In this document: piece by piece, positions 10,136-26,594 of the stretch | Position numbering within the stretch: position 1 is the stretch's first letter | Layout of the letters: each line of letters begins with the position of its first letter | Assembly: GCA_000697355.1 (NCBI GenBank) | Contig: JNEN01001014.1 | Location: forward strand, 248,001 to 312,000 | Direction of reading: 5' to 3' | Source: Syncephalastrum monosporum B8922 | Taxonomy: Eukaryota; Mucoromycota; Mucoromycetes; Mucorales; Syncephalastraceae | Length of the DNA stretch: 64,000 nt | Position numbers and translations under genes: made by a program | Notes under the pieces: generated by a model | What the model was told of the DNA's origin: nothing | The model's database searches: none | Seen by the model: only the letters and a program-made list of their open reading frames with translations

Positions 10136-13100
10136 TTACAAAAGACCGTTGTAAAGCCTTGACTCGCACTGCGGGTCCAAGTGGCAACATGCCACGGAAC
10201 GAAGCCTGTTTTCGATCACATCCGCAACTCCATCCAGCGGACCGGCCGCATGCGGATTGTCATGGCCCGGAAAGAACGGCAGGGGGTCGAGGTCGCTCGC
10301 AAACCAATAGTTTTCGTCAGTGTTGCGCAGCACGCTTTGCACAAACTTGGTCAGCGACCGGAACTTGCTAAAATTGATCATGTCCGTCTCGGACACTGCC
10401 GTCGGGTTCCCGTCCATGTAGAACGTCAAGTCCTTCAAAACCAGCGGGAAAAACGGAATCGCAGGCGCCTTGGCCTTGCTGGCAAATGCTTGGCGGTACG
10501 CGCCCATGTTGTTGCTCACGTCCAGGTTCTTCTGCAGCATCTGGAACGTGCTCATGTCCTTACTGGACAGGGCTTGCCATGTATCTTCCAGCTTTTGGAG
10601 CATCGCACTGCCCAGGCTCATCGTGATGACCATGCTCGTATGAAAATTATTCCAGTCAAGACAAAGCTAGAGACATGCATCGATGAATTAGAACCACCCT
10701 ATAGATGACGCACTACTTTTTTTTGTACGCACCTTGCTCACTTCAATCAGCTTACGAAGCGCATTTCGCCGTTGTTTGAGCTGCTTGAGGGACAGAATCT
10801 CGTGCACGATCCAGTGGCTCACCTGGTTCGCGCGCTGCGTCATCATGGCAATATAGTCATGTTCTTGAGGCGACGGTGGGGCCTCTTGTCTCCAGCGACC
10901 TTGCAAGTAATCATAGCTCGTGATGCATTTAAAGATGTAAAAGTCAGCAAGGGTGAGGTACCGCGCAATCTCCTTGGCCTCAAACATGAGCACGACCGGG
11001 GTCGTAGCCGACGACAGGCTTCCGTACGACGACGCAGGCGTGAGGCTCATGTTGGACGACGTCGGTGAGCTCGGCGGCGTGCTCAGGCTTGACACAAACG
11101 AAAACAGGCTCGGCGCGCCCGACGGACGCCGCTGAAACATGGGCGGCGAGGCCAGCGACGACGAAGAGGGCGTGGCGGGGGACATGAGCGACCCAGGTCC
11201 TACGGGAGGCGGCGTACTGCTACTGCTGGGCACCACAACCACGTGCGAGGTCAGCGCCACCAGCGAGTGGCGTCGGCGTGCATGTTTTGCCATCTACGTC
11301 AGGCCATTGCTGCATCAATATCACATGCACAAATTTCGCCAACGATACGCCTACCTGCAAGTCGAGGGCTTCCCGAATTATGTCAGCCTCGGAGTCGAAC
11401 CCTGCACGCCTAATATCACCGTCCAAGAACGCCTCGAGGCGGCCCAGCAAGATCGGTGCGTCGTCAAAGTCTTGGTATTGCAGTTTCACCCATCGTGTCA
11501 GGACGCGCAGCACCCTAAAGAAACGAATGAAAACGAAAAACGCATGAATATCCAATGCACTTCTTTTTTTTTCTGTGTGTGTTTCGTTTGACGTACTTGA
11601 CTTGAATGCTATGCTGCCATTTCTCAAAGTACGCCGTCTCGCCCGGGCCAGCTTCCAAATGAAACCGCGCCATGAGATCTTCAAGAAGCGCCATCGACGT
11701 CGTGAATTGGACATGGCACAGGATGTAGGTATCCACAAAATCAAGATCTGTCGTTTTTTCCATAAGATTTTCGGCTCGCCTCATCTTTGTCTATCGTCCT
11801 ACCTTGCGTGGTTTCGTCTGCGAGTTTTAAAAACATTTTTTCTGTGGTTCCCGCCACAACATGCAGTCTGCCAGAGACCATTTCCATTACCATCACATCG
11901 CATCCATTTTCAGACACGTGGAGGATACGCGTGTCGCCATGCAGCGATTCCTCGTCCGACTCACGCGTGACAATACTGCTTTCGAGGCCTGATTTGCGCA
12001 GCATGTCACGCCCGTCTGCTTCTTTCTTGAGATTCGCAGACGACTGATTACGCCGCATGGCGCGTAAGAGGCTCCAGGACCTTTCGAGTAAGCGTGTGAG
12101 ATTTTTCTTTGTGAAAGATACGTTGACTTGCTATGTACTTACCCTTGCTCACCCGGCTCCTTGATCGATCGTGCGTCGCTATTTCTACCGCCGCCGCTCC
12201 GCCGGCTGGCCATTGAAAGCTGGCTTCGCACGCTGTGTCGTCGCTGGGGCGGCTTGGCCTTGTTGGGTTTAGGCAACCTGAAGGAGTGCTTAGGTTTCTC
12301 GTCCTTATTTGTTGACGGACGCGTCTGCTGCTGCAGGCGGCTCAGGTCGCTCTCGGACCGAAAATGCTTGAGACCTTCCTTCTCCTTGGCAAACGCAGGT
12401 AGGGCGTTCCCGCTTTTAAGGAGCGGAATGCCGCGTTCCGACTCTTCTTCCTGCACGGTTTGCATCCCGGTAGGCGGCTTAAGAAATCCGTTATTAGTGT
12501 CAGACGGATGCACGGGGCTCTCGGGAGCCAGCGTCGACCGTGAGGAGGAGGATGAGTAGTAGCACGAGTCCGACGTCGACACGTCGCTCTTGGGCAGCCG
12601 CTCTTCATCCAGGTCTTCTTCTCCGCTGTCATTGTCGATCGTCAGTCTGGCAGCAGCATAACCGCTTGTGCGAGTCAGCGTCATCGGGCAGACAATGTCT
12701 TCATGTTCCGGGAGGGATACCGCAAAGCGGCTGAGACCCTCGTCCGTCATCCGGATGTAAGTCTGCCGCGAAAAAGGAGACGCCAGCGTCTGCACAGACG
12801 CTCGCTGCTGCTGACGGCTTCTAAATGAACGAGCGCTTGTCAGGGGTCCGTCAGCACCGTCCTGGAGCCGTTGCGAACCCTCGTCTTGTTCGCCATTGTC
12901 CTTGGCCCACTTTTGCGTGTTCTCCTCGGTCTGGTCCGCGTCCTCCTCGTGGTAGGAGATGCAGTCTTCTATTTCGAGCTACAGTATTCAGGAGCAAAGC
13001 AAAGCAAATGAAATGAGATGATCTGTCAAAACGTGCTCAAAGTGGCAACCTATATCCTATTGCATGCATATACATGTATATAAAGCAATACGTACCTCTC

Positions 13101-15226
13101 CTTGCCATCGCCAAACGGATCCAGTCTCGCTCGGGTAAAGGCTCTGGCTGCTGCTGCTGGTACTGCCCGCTCGCGTCCGCTTCATATTCTTCTTGAGGTC
13201 AGCATGTAGACTCGTGCTGCTCGTGCTCATGGGAAGCGTAAAAAGCTCTTTGATGCGTGAAGACGATGGCTGTTTGCCTTTCTGCTGATTCGGTTTTCGG
13301 GCAAAAAATGTTCTGAACGCATTCGTCTGTTTTGCTTTGGATCGCTTTTGGGACTTGCCCATGGTTGCAGACGAGTCGACTGACTGCTGTTGTAAAGAGC
13401 ACGCTTCTTGGCCGCTGTGGAGCATATCGATCATGGTGTCTGGCGTATGACGGGTCGAAGTAGTAGAACCGGTAAAAGTAGTAGGTTGCTGGCCCTTTAT
13501 AGAGATCTCTCGCAAGAACTTTTTGCTGGCTAGGAGAGGGGACATGGTTAATAAAAGTTATAGAAACTATCAATAGAAAGGGAGCCACAGTTATGCAACG
13601 GCCCAAGCAGAATAAAAAGAAAGAAGGCAAGGGGGGGGGCGTGTGGGCCTGAGAAGTTTGTCTTCTTTGCAGAAGAAAGGGGCGTACGCGTGGAGTCCCA
13701 AAAAAAGGCAAATCCCATCCCACGCAGAAAAGAACGAACGGAAACAAAGCGATCGATGTGACACCTACCTGGTTCTAGCTTAGTATCACCCTCGTTCCTG
13801 CTGCATCGTGGTCAAGGCATGGATAGGACAAGGTGTGTCGATCGAGGTAAGGGTTGGGTGGGAAGTTGCAAATTAGAATAAAATCAGAAAGAAGACGCGG
13901 TGAGCTTTCAAATCCAAAGTAAATCACAGCGTTGTTTCTTTTCGATTATTTTATATACCTCTGATTCAATAAAGAATGTCTAACATGGTCCGATGGGCTT
14001 CTATCAGGAACAAACGACGGCATCGCAGGGTAAATGGACACGGGCTCTGTAAGCGAGAACGGTAAGCAAGGGCCATCTCATGGGGCGTGTTGTACGACGT
14101 TGCACACGGACGATCGGCAAAAGAGCCTATCCATGCGTCAGGCATGACTTACCTTTTGTGATACGCAGAGGAAGGCCCTGCTTCTGCTGCTGCTCCATTT
14201 GTGAGTCGCGACGCTCTGGCCCGGGCGTCTTTCGATGGGGGTGACGCAAAGATGAATTCATAGAAAGCGAGGATGCAAAATGGGCGAGATGCTTGTCAAC
14301 CAGGACAAGGGATGTCGATGCGGAAAATGCCAGCAACGCATCCACCAGGGAGTGCGCATGCGTGATAAGCGAGTGGATTATGGACTGCGCTCTTTTGTAT
14401 GAGTATATCAAGCACACAAACGAACAGAAAAGCACAAAGAAAAGCATTTTTTTTCTCTTTCTTCTTTCTTACTTGGCGGTATTGATCAAATGACTGAGAT
14501 GCATTGGCAAAGATCTGCGGCTGCACGACCAGCTCGCGGATGGCTTGGACTTGGTCGAGAATGTACTCGGTTTCGATGCGGATCACGTTGGCCACGCTGA
14601 AGGCTACTTGTTGCTCGCGCTTTCGTAATGCAAAGTCGGACTTTTTGTGGACGCCCACCGGCGGGGCGGATAAAGAATAATTATTATTGACCGGCTTGAA
14701 CTGATGAGGCGGAGGCGGAGGATGATGATGTCGATGGTGGTGTTGGTGCTGACAGTTATTTCCATTTCCGGTGCTGCTGCTGCTGCTGCTGCTGGTCATT
14801 TTTTTGTGGTGACTTCTGTTGGCGTATTCGGTCACAGAAGCAATCAGCGTGCGCGTCACAGACGACAGCAGTGAGCTTGCACTCATGACCGATATCAGCA
14901 TCGACGCTGCTGAAGGCGACTGTTTTGCAGACGAAACTTCGTCGAGGATGCCGGGTGTCAACGTCAGCAGGGTCACCATCGAAGACTCGAGCGCTCGCCA
15001 TAGATTCCCCCCAGCCTACGCATCGTGGTCAGAAATTTTATCCATGTCGACAACTGATTTTTATGGGTACCTCGCTGCACGAGGTCGTCAAGTCGTCGTC
15101 GGCCGTAGGCGGGTCAATCGACTGTAGCTTGATAAGCAAGCTTTTCAAGCGAGATTCATTCGTGTCGTTTTCCGACTCTGTACAAGCAGGGGGAGATGCT
15201 GGCATCGCCTGTAAATAATGGCTCAT
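10136..15226 (-). CDS. Ras guanine-nucleotide exchange factor (Cdc25/RasGEF family)
   Basis: Twelve exons: 15226-15071, 15015-14473, 14384-14153, 14046-13959, 13797-13769, 13529-13096, 12978-12143, 12080-11803, 11747-11597, 11514-11355, 11293-10733 and 10666-10136. The sum is 3999 nt, or 1332 aa, with every junction in phase. The N-terminal ~700 residues are Ser/Gln/His-rich and disordered, with a helical stretch (ALLAFSASTSLVLVDKHLAHF). The RasGEF_N domain begins at LHVVAGTTEKMFLKLADETTQ and continues DLDFVDTYILCH. The catalytic domain holds VVLMFEAKEIARYLTLADFYIFKCI, LDWNNFHTSMVITMSLGS and FPLVLKDLTFYMDGNP. It is expected to load GTP on Ras at membranes and control morphogenesis. Exon 5 is only 29 nt. 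Exons 4-5 rest on phase and splice signals, not homology, so the N-terminal half is less certain than the catalytic end. Confidence 0.85.
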
Positions 15227-16280
15227 GTTCAACAAGAGGCCATGAATAGAGTACAGGACAAGAAGGCAAAAATTATGAATATAAAATAAAAGCAAAGAGA
15301 AAAGAAAAAGAGAGGAGAGGAAACGAGCAGCGTGTAGAAAAGGAGAGCGAGAGCAAGAAAAGAACTGCAGTGTTGACATCTTAGTTGCTTTTTTTTTTCA
15401 TAAATCACAGTATCTGCTGCTGTTTCATTGAGCCCCTAATATGCTCCTTATTTCCGCATTGAACTCTGTGCACTCATTGTTGCAGCGTTGCCTTCATACT
15501 GAGAGTTCGATATAATTTTATGTGTAGCACCCCCTCCTCCCTTTAGCCTTCAGCCCACCGCAACAAACATTGTGTGGGTGTCGCATGACCTGACACCCAT
15601 CTTTCAATTGTGCTATTGTCTTTTTTTTTTTTTTCTCACCATGGCTCTCTCCCATTTTCATTGTACAGCCAAGGCAAGGTAGTCAGAATAATACTACTAT
15701 CTTGAGCCATGCCTCCGCTCAGGGTCTTTATTTGCACCGCTCGCTTGGTGTTACCAACAGACAGGCAAAGTCCCATTGATCTGCATAGTTACCTTATATG
15801 TGCTCTACATATTACTACTGCGGCAAACACTTGGTATCATGGTATTCTCTCTATTTAAGCATGTTCATATCTTTTGACCACAGCATGCTCAGGAATCGAC
15901 TTGAGTGCTACTGAAAGAGGCAAAGCTGATTATAATAAACCAAAGAGTGAGTGTTATCATAACGCCAGACTTCTCATTTATCAGCTCGAAGCAGAAGAGC
16001 CTCTCGCTCGCAGGAAAAAGGGATTAGCACATGGGCTTCAGAACGGTTAAACTGCCCTCGATGTGCAAAACGTCATGGTAAGAAAATGCCACTTTCCCAC
16101 CGTTCATTACCATGGCAGTGGGTGCAGCCCCATCCTGCTTCAAATGGCAGCGGAGTCTGAATCCGCAGCAGAGACAGACAGACAGACAGACGGACGCAGT
16201 GGACGAGGGCGCCAGTGGCAGTGCGAGGTCTTTTTCTCCTTGTATCGCAGCATAGAAAAAAGAAGACAACAAGAGTCAAT
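15227..16280. other. intergenic, divergent promoter region
   Basis: About 1 kb between the divergent RasGEF (-) and Prp5 (+) genes. A pyrimidine tract lies at 15620-15637. Short frames at 16024-16280 appear to be 5' leader of Prp5. No gene or RNA was recognised. Confidence 0.5.
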
Positions 16281-20085
<3,805 letters not shown>

Positions 20086-21269
20086 TCATCATCTAGTCAT
20101 GTACCTTTTTTTTTTCTCTTCGTCCTTCGTGTTCTTACATATAAAGCCAACTGCTTTGAAAAGTTGCAGCTGGGTACATTGTGTTAGACTGCCATTTCAT
20201 CATTTACCGCGATAATCCTACACGGTTGTCTAGCAACATGCAATGTCTCGTTTCGCTTTAACACGAGGCAAAGCGAGTTCAATTATATATATAGGATGAA
20301 GCAAGTGTGTCATTTTCACTGCTCTAAAAGAATGACTGATATCCTGAATTTTGAAAAATGAAGTAGCGACCTATACACACCGTCTATGACATAGGCGTAA
20401 GAGCTCTAATCGTTCAATCGGCCTACCAAGTTATCATCTGACAACTCCTTACGGCTGTAATAGCATGATTCCTCCAACAAGAACGAAAGCACGCTGGTAT
20501 GACGACTGGCACAACTGCTTTGTGGTTCTACTGGCACATCCCTCTTGATCTCTTGGACAATGCTTAAATCTGATGGCGGAGGATAAAACTGTTTACTCTG
20601 TCGACTGTTTGGCCGACGTACTTCAGCATCATCCGGATCTGATTTATTATCTAAAAATCTAAAATGCACGGACGGCTTTGACAGCAAACCTGATCCAAGC
20701 ACTTTTTAAATCCGTAGCCATACATGTACTGCAATAAAATTGAGGCCGACAGAGATCAGATGATTCTGCGTAGCGTTTAATCCGTGTACTGTGGACGTTC
20801 CAGCAGCACATACATCTCTCACTGCATTCGTGATATCAAGTTGTATGAACGCATTTTAACTGCAGAAAGAATAGAAATTACGATGAACATGACTGCCTAC
20901 AGAGATCTGCTCAAAGCCCGCACTGGTGCAGACTTTCAAATTTTGAGAAAGTTAACCGTGCATGGTAGAATTTTATGCGTGTTGCATTGCAGGAAGCTCA
21001 ATTGGCATCATGTAATATATACTCTGTCAGGTCAACAAAGGGCCACTAGTATTTGTATGAAATTAGCGAGCGTGTGGGCCATGCCACAGTTCTTTAGGCG
21101 GGAAAGCTAATATTGTTTGTTTTCGTTGATTCTCTAAAAAAAAAGGGTCTGAGACACCATAATCTTAATTGTCACGATGTGGAGCATCTGGTCCAAAATC
21201 CGGTGGCTGTATGCTCTATATAAAAGTCCCAGAGATATTATGAGTACCAACATGACCCATCTTATGATG
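20086..21269. other. AT-rich intergenic, no supportable gene
   Basis: Between the convergent Prp5 (+) and AFG3-type protease (-) genes. A 98-codon frame at 20406-20702 (-) and a 108-codon frame at 20784-21110 (+) have no recognisable domain and lie in AT-rich DNA. They may be debris. A short TA repeat lies at about 20285. Confidence 0.4.
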
Positions 21270-23506
21270 TTATATTACCTCCTCAGGACTCTCTTGAATG
21301 CGGGGGTGCTTATCAGGGAAAGGTCGTTTACCGAGCATGCCCTCCATATCCTCGCGGCTGATAACTTCCTTCGACAGCAAGAGCTCAGCGACTTTCTCAA
21401 TACTATCCCGCTTTGATGTCAAGAGGTCAAGCGTGCGTTGGTATGCCTCATTGACCAAGCTGCGCACCTCTGTGTCGATCATTTCACCTGTGGCCTCTGA
21501 AAAGGGTTTCTGGAAGCGCTGCTCATCGGTAGGGTCGCCGTAGGAAAGCGGGCCAACCTTGTTATTCATACCATACGTGCCAATTTGCGCGTAGGCCATT
21601 TTAGTGACCTTTTGAAGATCATCATGGGCGCCCGTAGTGATGGTGTCAAAGAAGAGCTGCTCAGAGACGCGCCCTCCGAGGGTCATGCACATGCGGTCGA
21701 GGAGCTGCTTCTTGGAATACAGATACTGGTCCTTGGGAATATACTGGGCGTAGCCAAGCGCAGCCGATCCGCGTGGGATGATGGATACCTTGAGCAGTGG
21801 GTCAGCGTGCTCGAGGAACCAGCCTGCGATGGCATGGCCAGCCTCGTGATAAGCGACGGTCTTCTTCTCCTCAGGCGACAGGACGCGCGATTTCTTCTCG
21901 ATACCGGCAATGACGCGCTCGATGGCCTGCTCAAAGTCAATCTCGGTCACGGCATCCTTCATCTTGCGTGCGGCAATGAGGGCAGCCTCGTTGCACACGT
22001 TGTGGATATCGGCGCCGGCGAAGCCGGGCGTCAGGGCCGCTAGTTTCTCCGTGAGCTCGTCCCTGTTCTTGGCTTCAATTTTGATAGGCTTCATGTGGAC
22101 CTTGAAGATCTCGACACGGCCCTTGATGTCAGGTCGATCGATGGTGATATGTCGATCGAAACGTCCCGGCCGGAGAAGGGCAGGGTCGAGCACATCCGGC
22201 CGGTTAGTGCCTGCCAAGACGACGACGTGCTGGCTGGTGTCGAAGCCATCGAGCTCAACCAACAGCTGATTGAGAGTACTTTCGCGCTCGTCATTGCCAC
22301 CGATCTGGCCGCCCTTGCCACGGGCCTTGCCAATAGCGTCAATTTCGTCGACAAAGATGATGCACGGCGCGTTTTTCTTGGCAGTGGCAAAGAGATCACG
22401 AACGCGCGAAGGGCCGACACCGACAAACATCTCGACAAACTCGGAGCCGGATACGCTCAGGAAAGGCACACCAGCTTCACCCGCGGTGGCCTTGGCGAGT
22501 AGGGTTTTACCTGTGCCAGGCGGACCAGATAGGATGGCACCCTTGGGGATAGTAGCGCCTAGACGCTCATAGACCTGCGGATCTTTGAGGAACTTGACGA
22601 ATTCCATAATCTCTTCCTTGGCTTCTTCTGCACCCGCCACGTCCTTGAACTTGACCTTGACGTCGGTTTCGTGGTTGAACATCTTTGCTTTGCTCTTGCC
22701 AATATTGAATATGCCACCTGGGCCCCCTGCGCCGCCTCCACCCCCTGCGGCTCTCCGTCCCATATATATCAAGAAGCCGATAATGAGGAGAGTCGGCGCC
22801 ATGGTCAGTGCGGCTCCGAGGAGGGACACTTCTTGGTGATACGAGACAGGAATGCGTTCGTTTGTGGGAATGCCGAGCTCCTCCTGGGCCTGGTCGAGCT
22901 TGCGCTCAAAGGCGTCGATGGAGCCAATCGTAAAGTGATAGCCGCCTTGGGCCTGCGGGCCGTTCAGCATGCCGGCTGCCTCGGGTCTGAGTACGACGCG
23001 CACGTCCCCGCCATTGACGACAATCAAGCGTTGCACAAGGCCGCGGTCTATTTCGGGGTCAGTGATTTCCCTCTTTTTGGTTGCATACAGAAGGCTGACA
23101 TACCTAGCAGCATCGTCCGAAAGTCCTGCCATGTTACTTCGCGTGAGGCAGCTCCGCTGGGCATTCCCACAATATAAGCAAAGGACACTGCAGCGAGAAG
23201 TGGTAACCACGTTCCCACACCGGGTGGCGGCGGAGAGGGTCCGTCTGGCTTCTTCTGTTGCCGCTTTGGTTGCTCTTCGTTCGGGTTTCTCTGACCAGTG
23301 GACGGACCCTTCTTTCCTCCACCAAAAAAACCTTCAAAGCCTTTCGGCACTCGTTTGGGATTGTTGTCATGCTGCGGATTCTCCGAAGTGAATGAGCGCA
23401 CGGCGGCTGGCGTCGTACGACCTAGAAATGTGCCTTGTCGGCCCACGAGGCTACGGATTGCAGCTTGCCGCAGTGCTCGCTGTGTGGTTTGGGTCAATCG
23501 CAGCAT
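21270..23506 (-). CDS. AFG3: mitochondrial m-AAA protease subunit (AFG3/FtsH type)
   Basis: Two exons: 23506-23104 and 23047-21270, giving 726 aa. The first ~45 residues are rich in Arg, Ser and Thr with almost no acidic residues ([19 protein letters not shown]), as in a mitochondrial presequence. Two hydrophobic helices follow ([16 protein letters not shown] and [17 protein letters not shown]) on either side of the FtsH extracellular domain. The AAA module has GPPGTGKT (Walker A), [11 protein letters not shown] (Walker B) and RPGRFDRHI (arginine fingers). The protease motif HEAGH ligates zinc. The enzyme sits in the inner mitochondrial membrane, facing the matrix, and degrades or processes membrane proteins. 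The glycine-rich linker before the AAA domain and the overall length fit Afg3/AFG3L2 better than the i-AAA Yme1. Assignment as Afg3 over Yta12 is provisional. Confidence 0.92.
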
Positions 23507-23689
23507 AAATAGAAGGCAAAAAGGGAAAGGGAGAATAAAAGAATGATACTGAAACGCATGCGCGTCAGACTGAGCGCATGAATTGACAGCATTTTTTTTG
23601 CATTCAGCCCAGTCAGCCAATGGCCGCTTTTTCTGGCATGATGTTTCTCCAGCCAAACAATAACCACAACAACAACTGCAGCACCAGCA
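23507..23689. promoter_or_regulatory. short bidirectional promoter
   Basis: Only 183 bp separate the divergent start codons of the AFG3-type protease (-) and the SDR enzyme (+). The two genes must share this promoter space. I see no clear TATA box for either. Co-regulation is inference. Confidence 0.5.
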
Positions 23690-25092
23690 ATGATACTGTT
23701 CCTGGCGCTTGTCATTTCCTTCCCGTTGTTTCTGCTTGCGCTCTTCCGCTTGACCCCTCGCCTTGCCATCGACTTGAAGCAGCGTCGGCCCGAGATTCAT
23801 CCGACCGGCATTCTCTGCCTTGGTGCGCTCAATGGATTGATTCACGCCTGCGTTTTCATCCCCGTCTTCTTGCGAGTGTATGCCATTGGCGTTGTAGAGA
23901 CTCTTACCACCGTACTCTGGAAACGTGGCTGGCTTGGCCCTTCACGACACGTCAGTGAGGCTACAGTGGATAACGTTGTACAGGACTACATGGACGGTCA
24001 TCCACGCCCCGGTCGTGTCGCGCTTATCACGGGTAAGCGAACCAGAAACTTGACATGGATCGGAAACGACGCGTATACGGATATGGTCATGGATGTGGAA
24101 TGATTTATTCACTCATGTTAGGAGGCGACTCGGGTATTGGATTCCAGATCGTCTGTGGTCTGCTGCGTGCCGGCTTTCATGTCATCCTGGGTAGGGTTCA
24201 TGACAGATAGGGTGTTTACATACTTACGTCTTGCAGCCTGTCGGACACAACCCACCGCCGATGCTACTATCAAACTCCTGAACGCAATGCAACTCCCTGG
24301 TACATACACTTTACGGTTTGTCGATCTCTTGGCCTTGGATAGTGTCCGTGCTTTGACAAAGTCAATCAAAGATACGGTCCCGCAAGGCACCATCGAGCTC
24401 TTGATCAGTAAGTCGAAAGGGATAACGATAACACACGGCTCATGTTCGTTCATCTAGACAATGCCGGCGTCATGAATACGCCCTATTACAAGACCGAAGA
24501 CGGTCTGGAATCTCAGCATCAGATCGTGAGTCCATCTCTGCCAAGCTTCTGCCTTTACTCAAGTCGGATGTAGAACTGTGTCGCTCCGCTGCTCTTGACG
24601 ATCGATCTGTTGCCATGGCTGCACCCACAAACCTGCATCCTCTTTGCGTCGAGTTCAACGTTATATACCATGAACGACATCCGTTTCGACCGCTTCAAGG
24701 CGTGCTACACCTGGGACGGCCTGACTTCGTATGCCCATAGCAAACTCTGTTTGGCTATTTTAGCGCAGCACCTAGGATCTCTCCTTGATGAAAACAGCCA
24801 AATGCGTGTCTACACATACCACCCTGGCACGGTACGGACCGCTTTGTTTACACATACCACCGTTTTCAGACTGTCACTCCTTTCACGGTTCTTTGACTAC
24901 ATTATGCTCTCCCCGCGTGAAGGTGCCATCACCCCGCTTCACCTGTGTCTCATGCCAGATGATGTAAAAATCAGCAGCAGCAGTTACTGGGCCGATACAG
25001 TACCTCAGCGTATACCCTCCCATGATGCACAATCCTTGTGGAATGCAATCATGCGTATGCTGCAAATAGACGAGACAACACAGCTTTGTTAA
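23690..25092 (+). CDS. membrane-anchored short-chain dehydrogenase/reductase
   Basis: Five exons: 23690-24032, 24122-24190, 24237-24407, 24458-24525 and 24574-25092, giving 389 aa. The N-terminus has two hydrophobic stretches (ILFLALVISFPLFLLALF and ALNGLIHACVFIPVFL), so it is probably bound to the ER or another membrane. The Rossmann motif TGGDSGIG is restored by the first splice. NNAGVM follows the third splice. The catalytic YxxxK is in SYAHSKL, with the serine in ASSS upstream, as in retinol/sterol-type SDRs. It should use NAD(P)(H); the substrate is unknown. It starts divergently from the mitochondrial protease gene. Confidence 0.85.
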
Positions 25093-25153
25093 ACTTTATA
25101 AGAACTTCTTTACAAATGTAATATTCGACATGATACTGGTATTTTTCTTTACA

Positions 25154-25915
25154 TCACGCGGTAGTATAGAAAACCTCACGGATGGATTGGACCGCGTCAT
25201 TAATATGCGCATCAAATTCGGCTCGGAGCAAATGAGGCCCTTCTTCAAGCTGCGCTTGGATAGAGGCTGCGAGCGTCTTGTCCATGCCGAAACGTAACGA
25301 CTTCATAAGCGCGCCTAGACGATTGCATGCATGCGTCGCGCTGGACATGTTCTGTGCGCGTGCCTCAGCATCGAGTTTCTCGCCCAACTGCTGACTCACA
25401 TGCTGGTTGAGCGCCACGACAGCCTCTGTGGTGGTAGCAGATTGCATATTAGGGTCAAATGCTGCGAAAAAGAGATTGGCCTCCACAGCAGGTTGTACGG
25501 CACTGAGCAGGTCATCACGTATATCCTCCAGTTGCTTGTTGATCGCCCGAGTCCAATCACCGAGTGACACGCGAGAACATCGGTACACTACGCGCATATT
25601 AGTTATATCTCAGATAGATGCCAATGAGAAATAACACTTGCTCTTCTCTTGTACTTTGTAGTGACTTGAACCCATCAACAAGGTGGGCGCTGAGTGTACG
25701 ATGTGCTGGCTAAGGTTCGCCATGACGTTCTCAACGCTCTTTTCATAGTAACTACTGAGAGTGGACTTGACAATAGATCTTGTAAGCTGGGGAAGGTCAA
25801 CATTTAATGCAGTAGAGAATGCGACTTGCTGCTGTTGCGGCTGCTGCGGCTGAGCCTGGCTTTGCCCGATTGCGATCCAGGCGGTGAGCAGGATAAAGGA
25901 AAGAATACGACGCAT
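25154..25915 (-). CDS. small secreted protein of unknown function
   Basis: Two exons, 25915-25642 and 25587-25154, give 235 aa. The first ~20 residues form a signal peptide (RRILSFILLTAWIAIGQSQAQ), followed by a short Gln/Pro repeat (QPQQPQQQQ). The rest is predicted helical, with alternating hydrophobic residues (AINKQLEDIRDDLLSAVQ, then GEKLDAEARAQNMSS). I recognise no family. The only splice joining the two strongly coding halves in frame uses a GC donor (GCAAGT at 25641-25636) with a normal AG acceptor at 25589-25588; no GT donor gives the right phase. The gene is convergent with the SDR gene, with 61 bp between stops. Confidence 0.7.
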
Positions 25916-26150
25916 AGGTAAAAATGAAGAAACGAAGAAAAGATGGAAGAAATATACACGGCTGCCCAGGATAACACCACTTTTACCACTTTCACTCGAT
26001 GGCAGTACTGGAGTCCATGGTAAGGAAAACTACTCGTTCCAGATCTTCTTTGCATAGACGGAAATGCTTTCCAGACTTTCCTACTGTCCTATTTTCTTCA
26101 TTTTCCAGTGTTTCGAATGGCGCACGTGTCAGTCATCATTTCGCTCTTCA

Positions 26151-26222
26151 TTTCACTTCACGTCACGTCACTTCACGTCACTTCACTTCACTTCACTTCA
26201 CTTCACTTCACTTCACTTCACT
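26151..26222 (+). repeat. (CTTCA)n pentanucleotide microsatellite
   Basis: A run of CTTCA units, with CGTCA variants at its start, is followed by a poly-A-rich segment at 26280-26300. It marks the start of the gene-poor island. Confidence 0.9.
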
Positions 26223-26594
26223 CTATCTATTATCATTCTACCACTCTATCTACTGAAGACTTACTCCGAAATTCATAGGAAAAAAAGGCAAAAAAAAAAA
26301 AATACAGAAACAACCATAAGTAAATTATCAGTGGACGTGCCTTTCTGACATCAGTGATCCGAATAACAAGTGCGGGTTGTGATGACCCATAGCCGCAGGC
26401 AAAAAGGCAGCCACAAAAAAACGCAGTTCCGAGGATTACGAATGACCGCAACAAAGCGATCGCGAAGCTGCCTGTCTTATGGAATCATATCACACGCCGA
26501 CGACCGATACGATTTTTATATACGTTCGAGCATGATATGAAACCATAAAGTCTGACCTATGCACTGCTCTACCAAAGGTATACGTGTCTATCAT
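26223..26594. other. AT-rich gene-poor sequence
   Basis: Nothing gene-like was seen; only short frames. It leads into the repeat island that extends to about 34 kb. Confidence 0.4.

Noticed and set aside
13199..13747. 182-codon alternative frame in the RasGEF gene
   Set aside because: A plausible splice acceptor would feed it, but it ends at a stop without joining the downstream exon, while the overlapping frame joins in phase to both sides.
26151..26222. CTTCA tandem array as a possible CRISPR or telomere repeat
   Set aside because: Five-base unit with no spacers and not telomere-like; a simple microsatellite in a eukaryotic genome.
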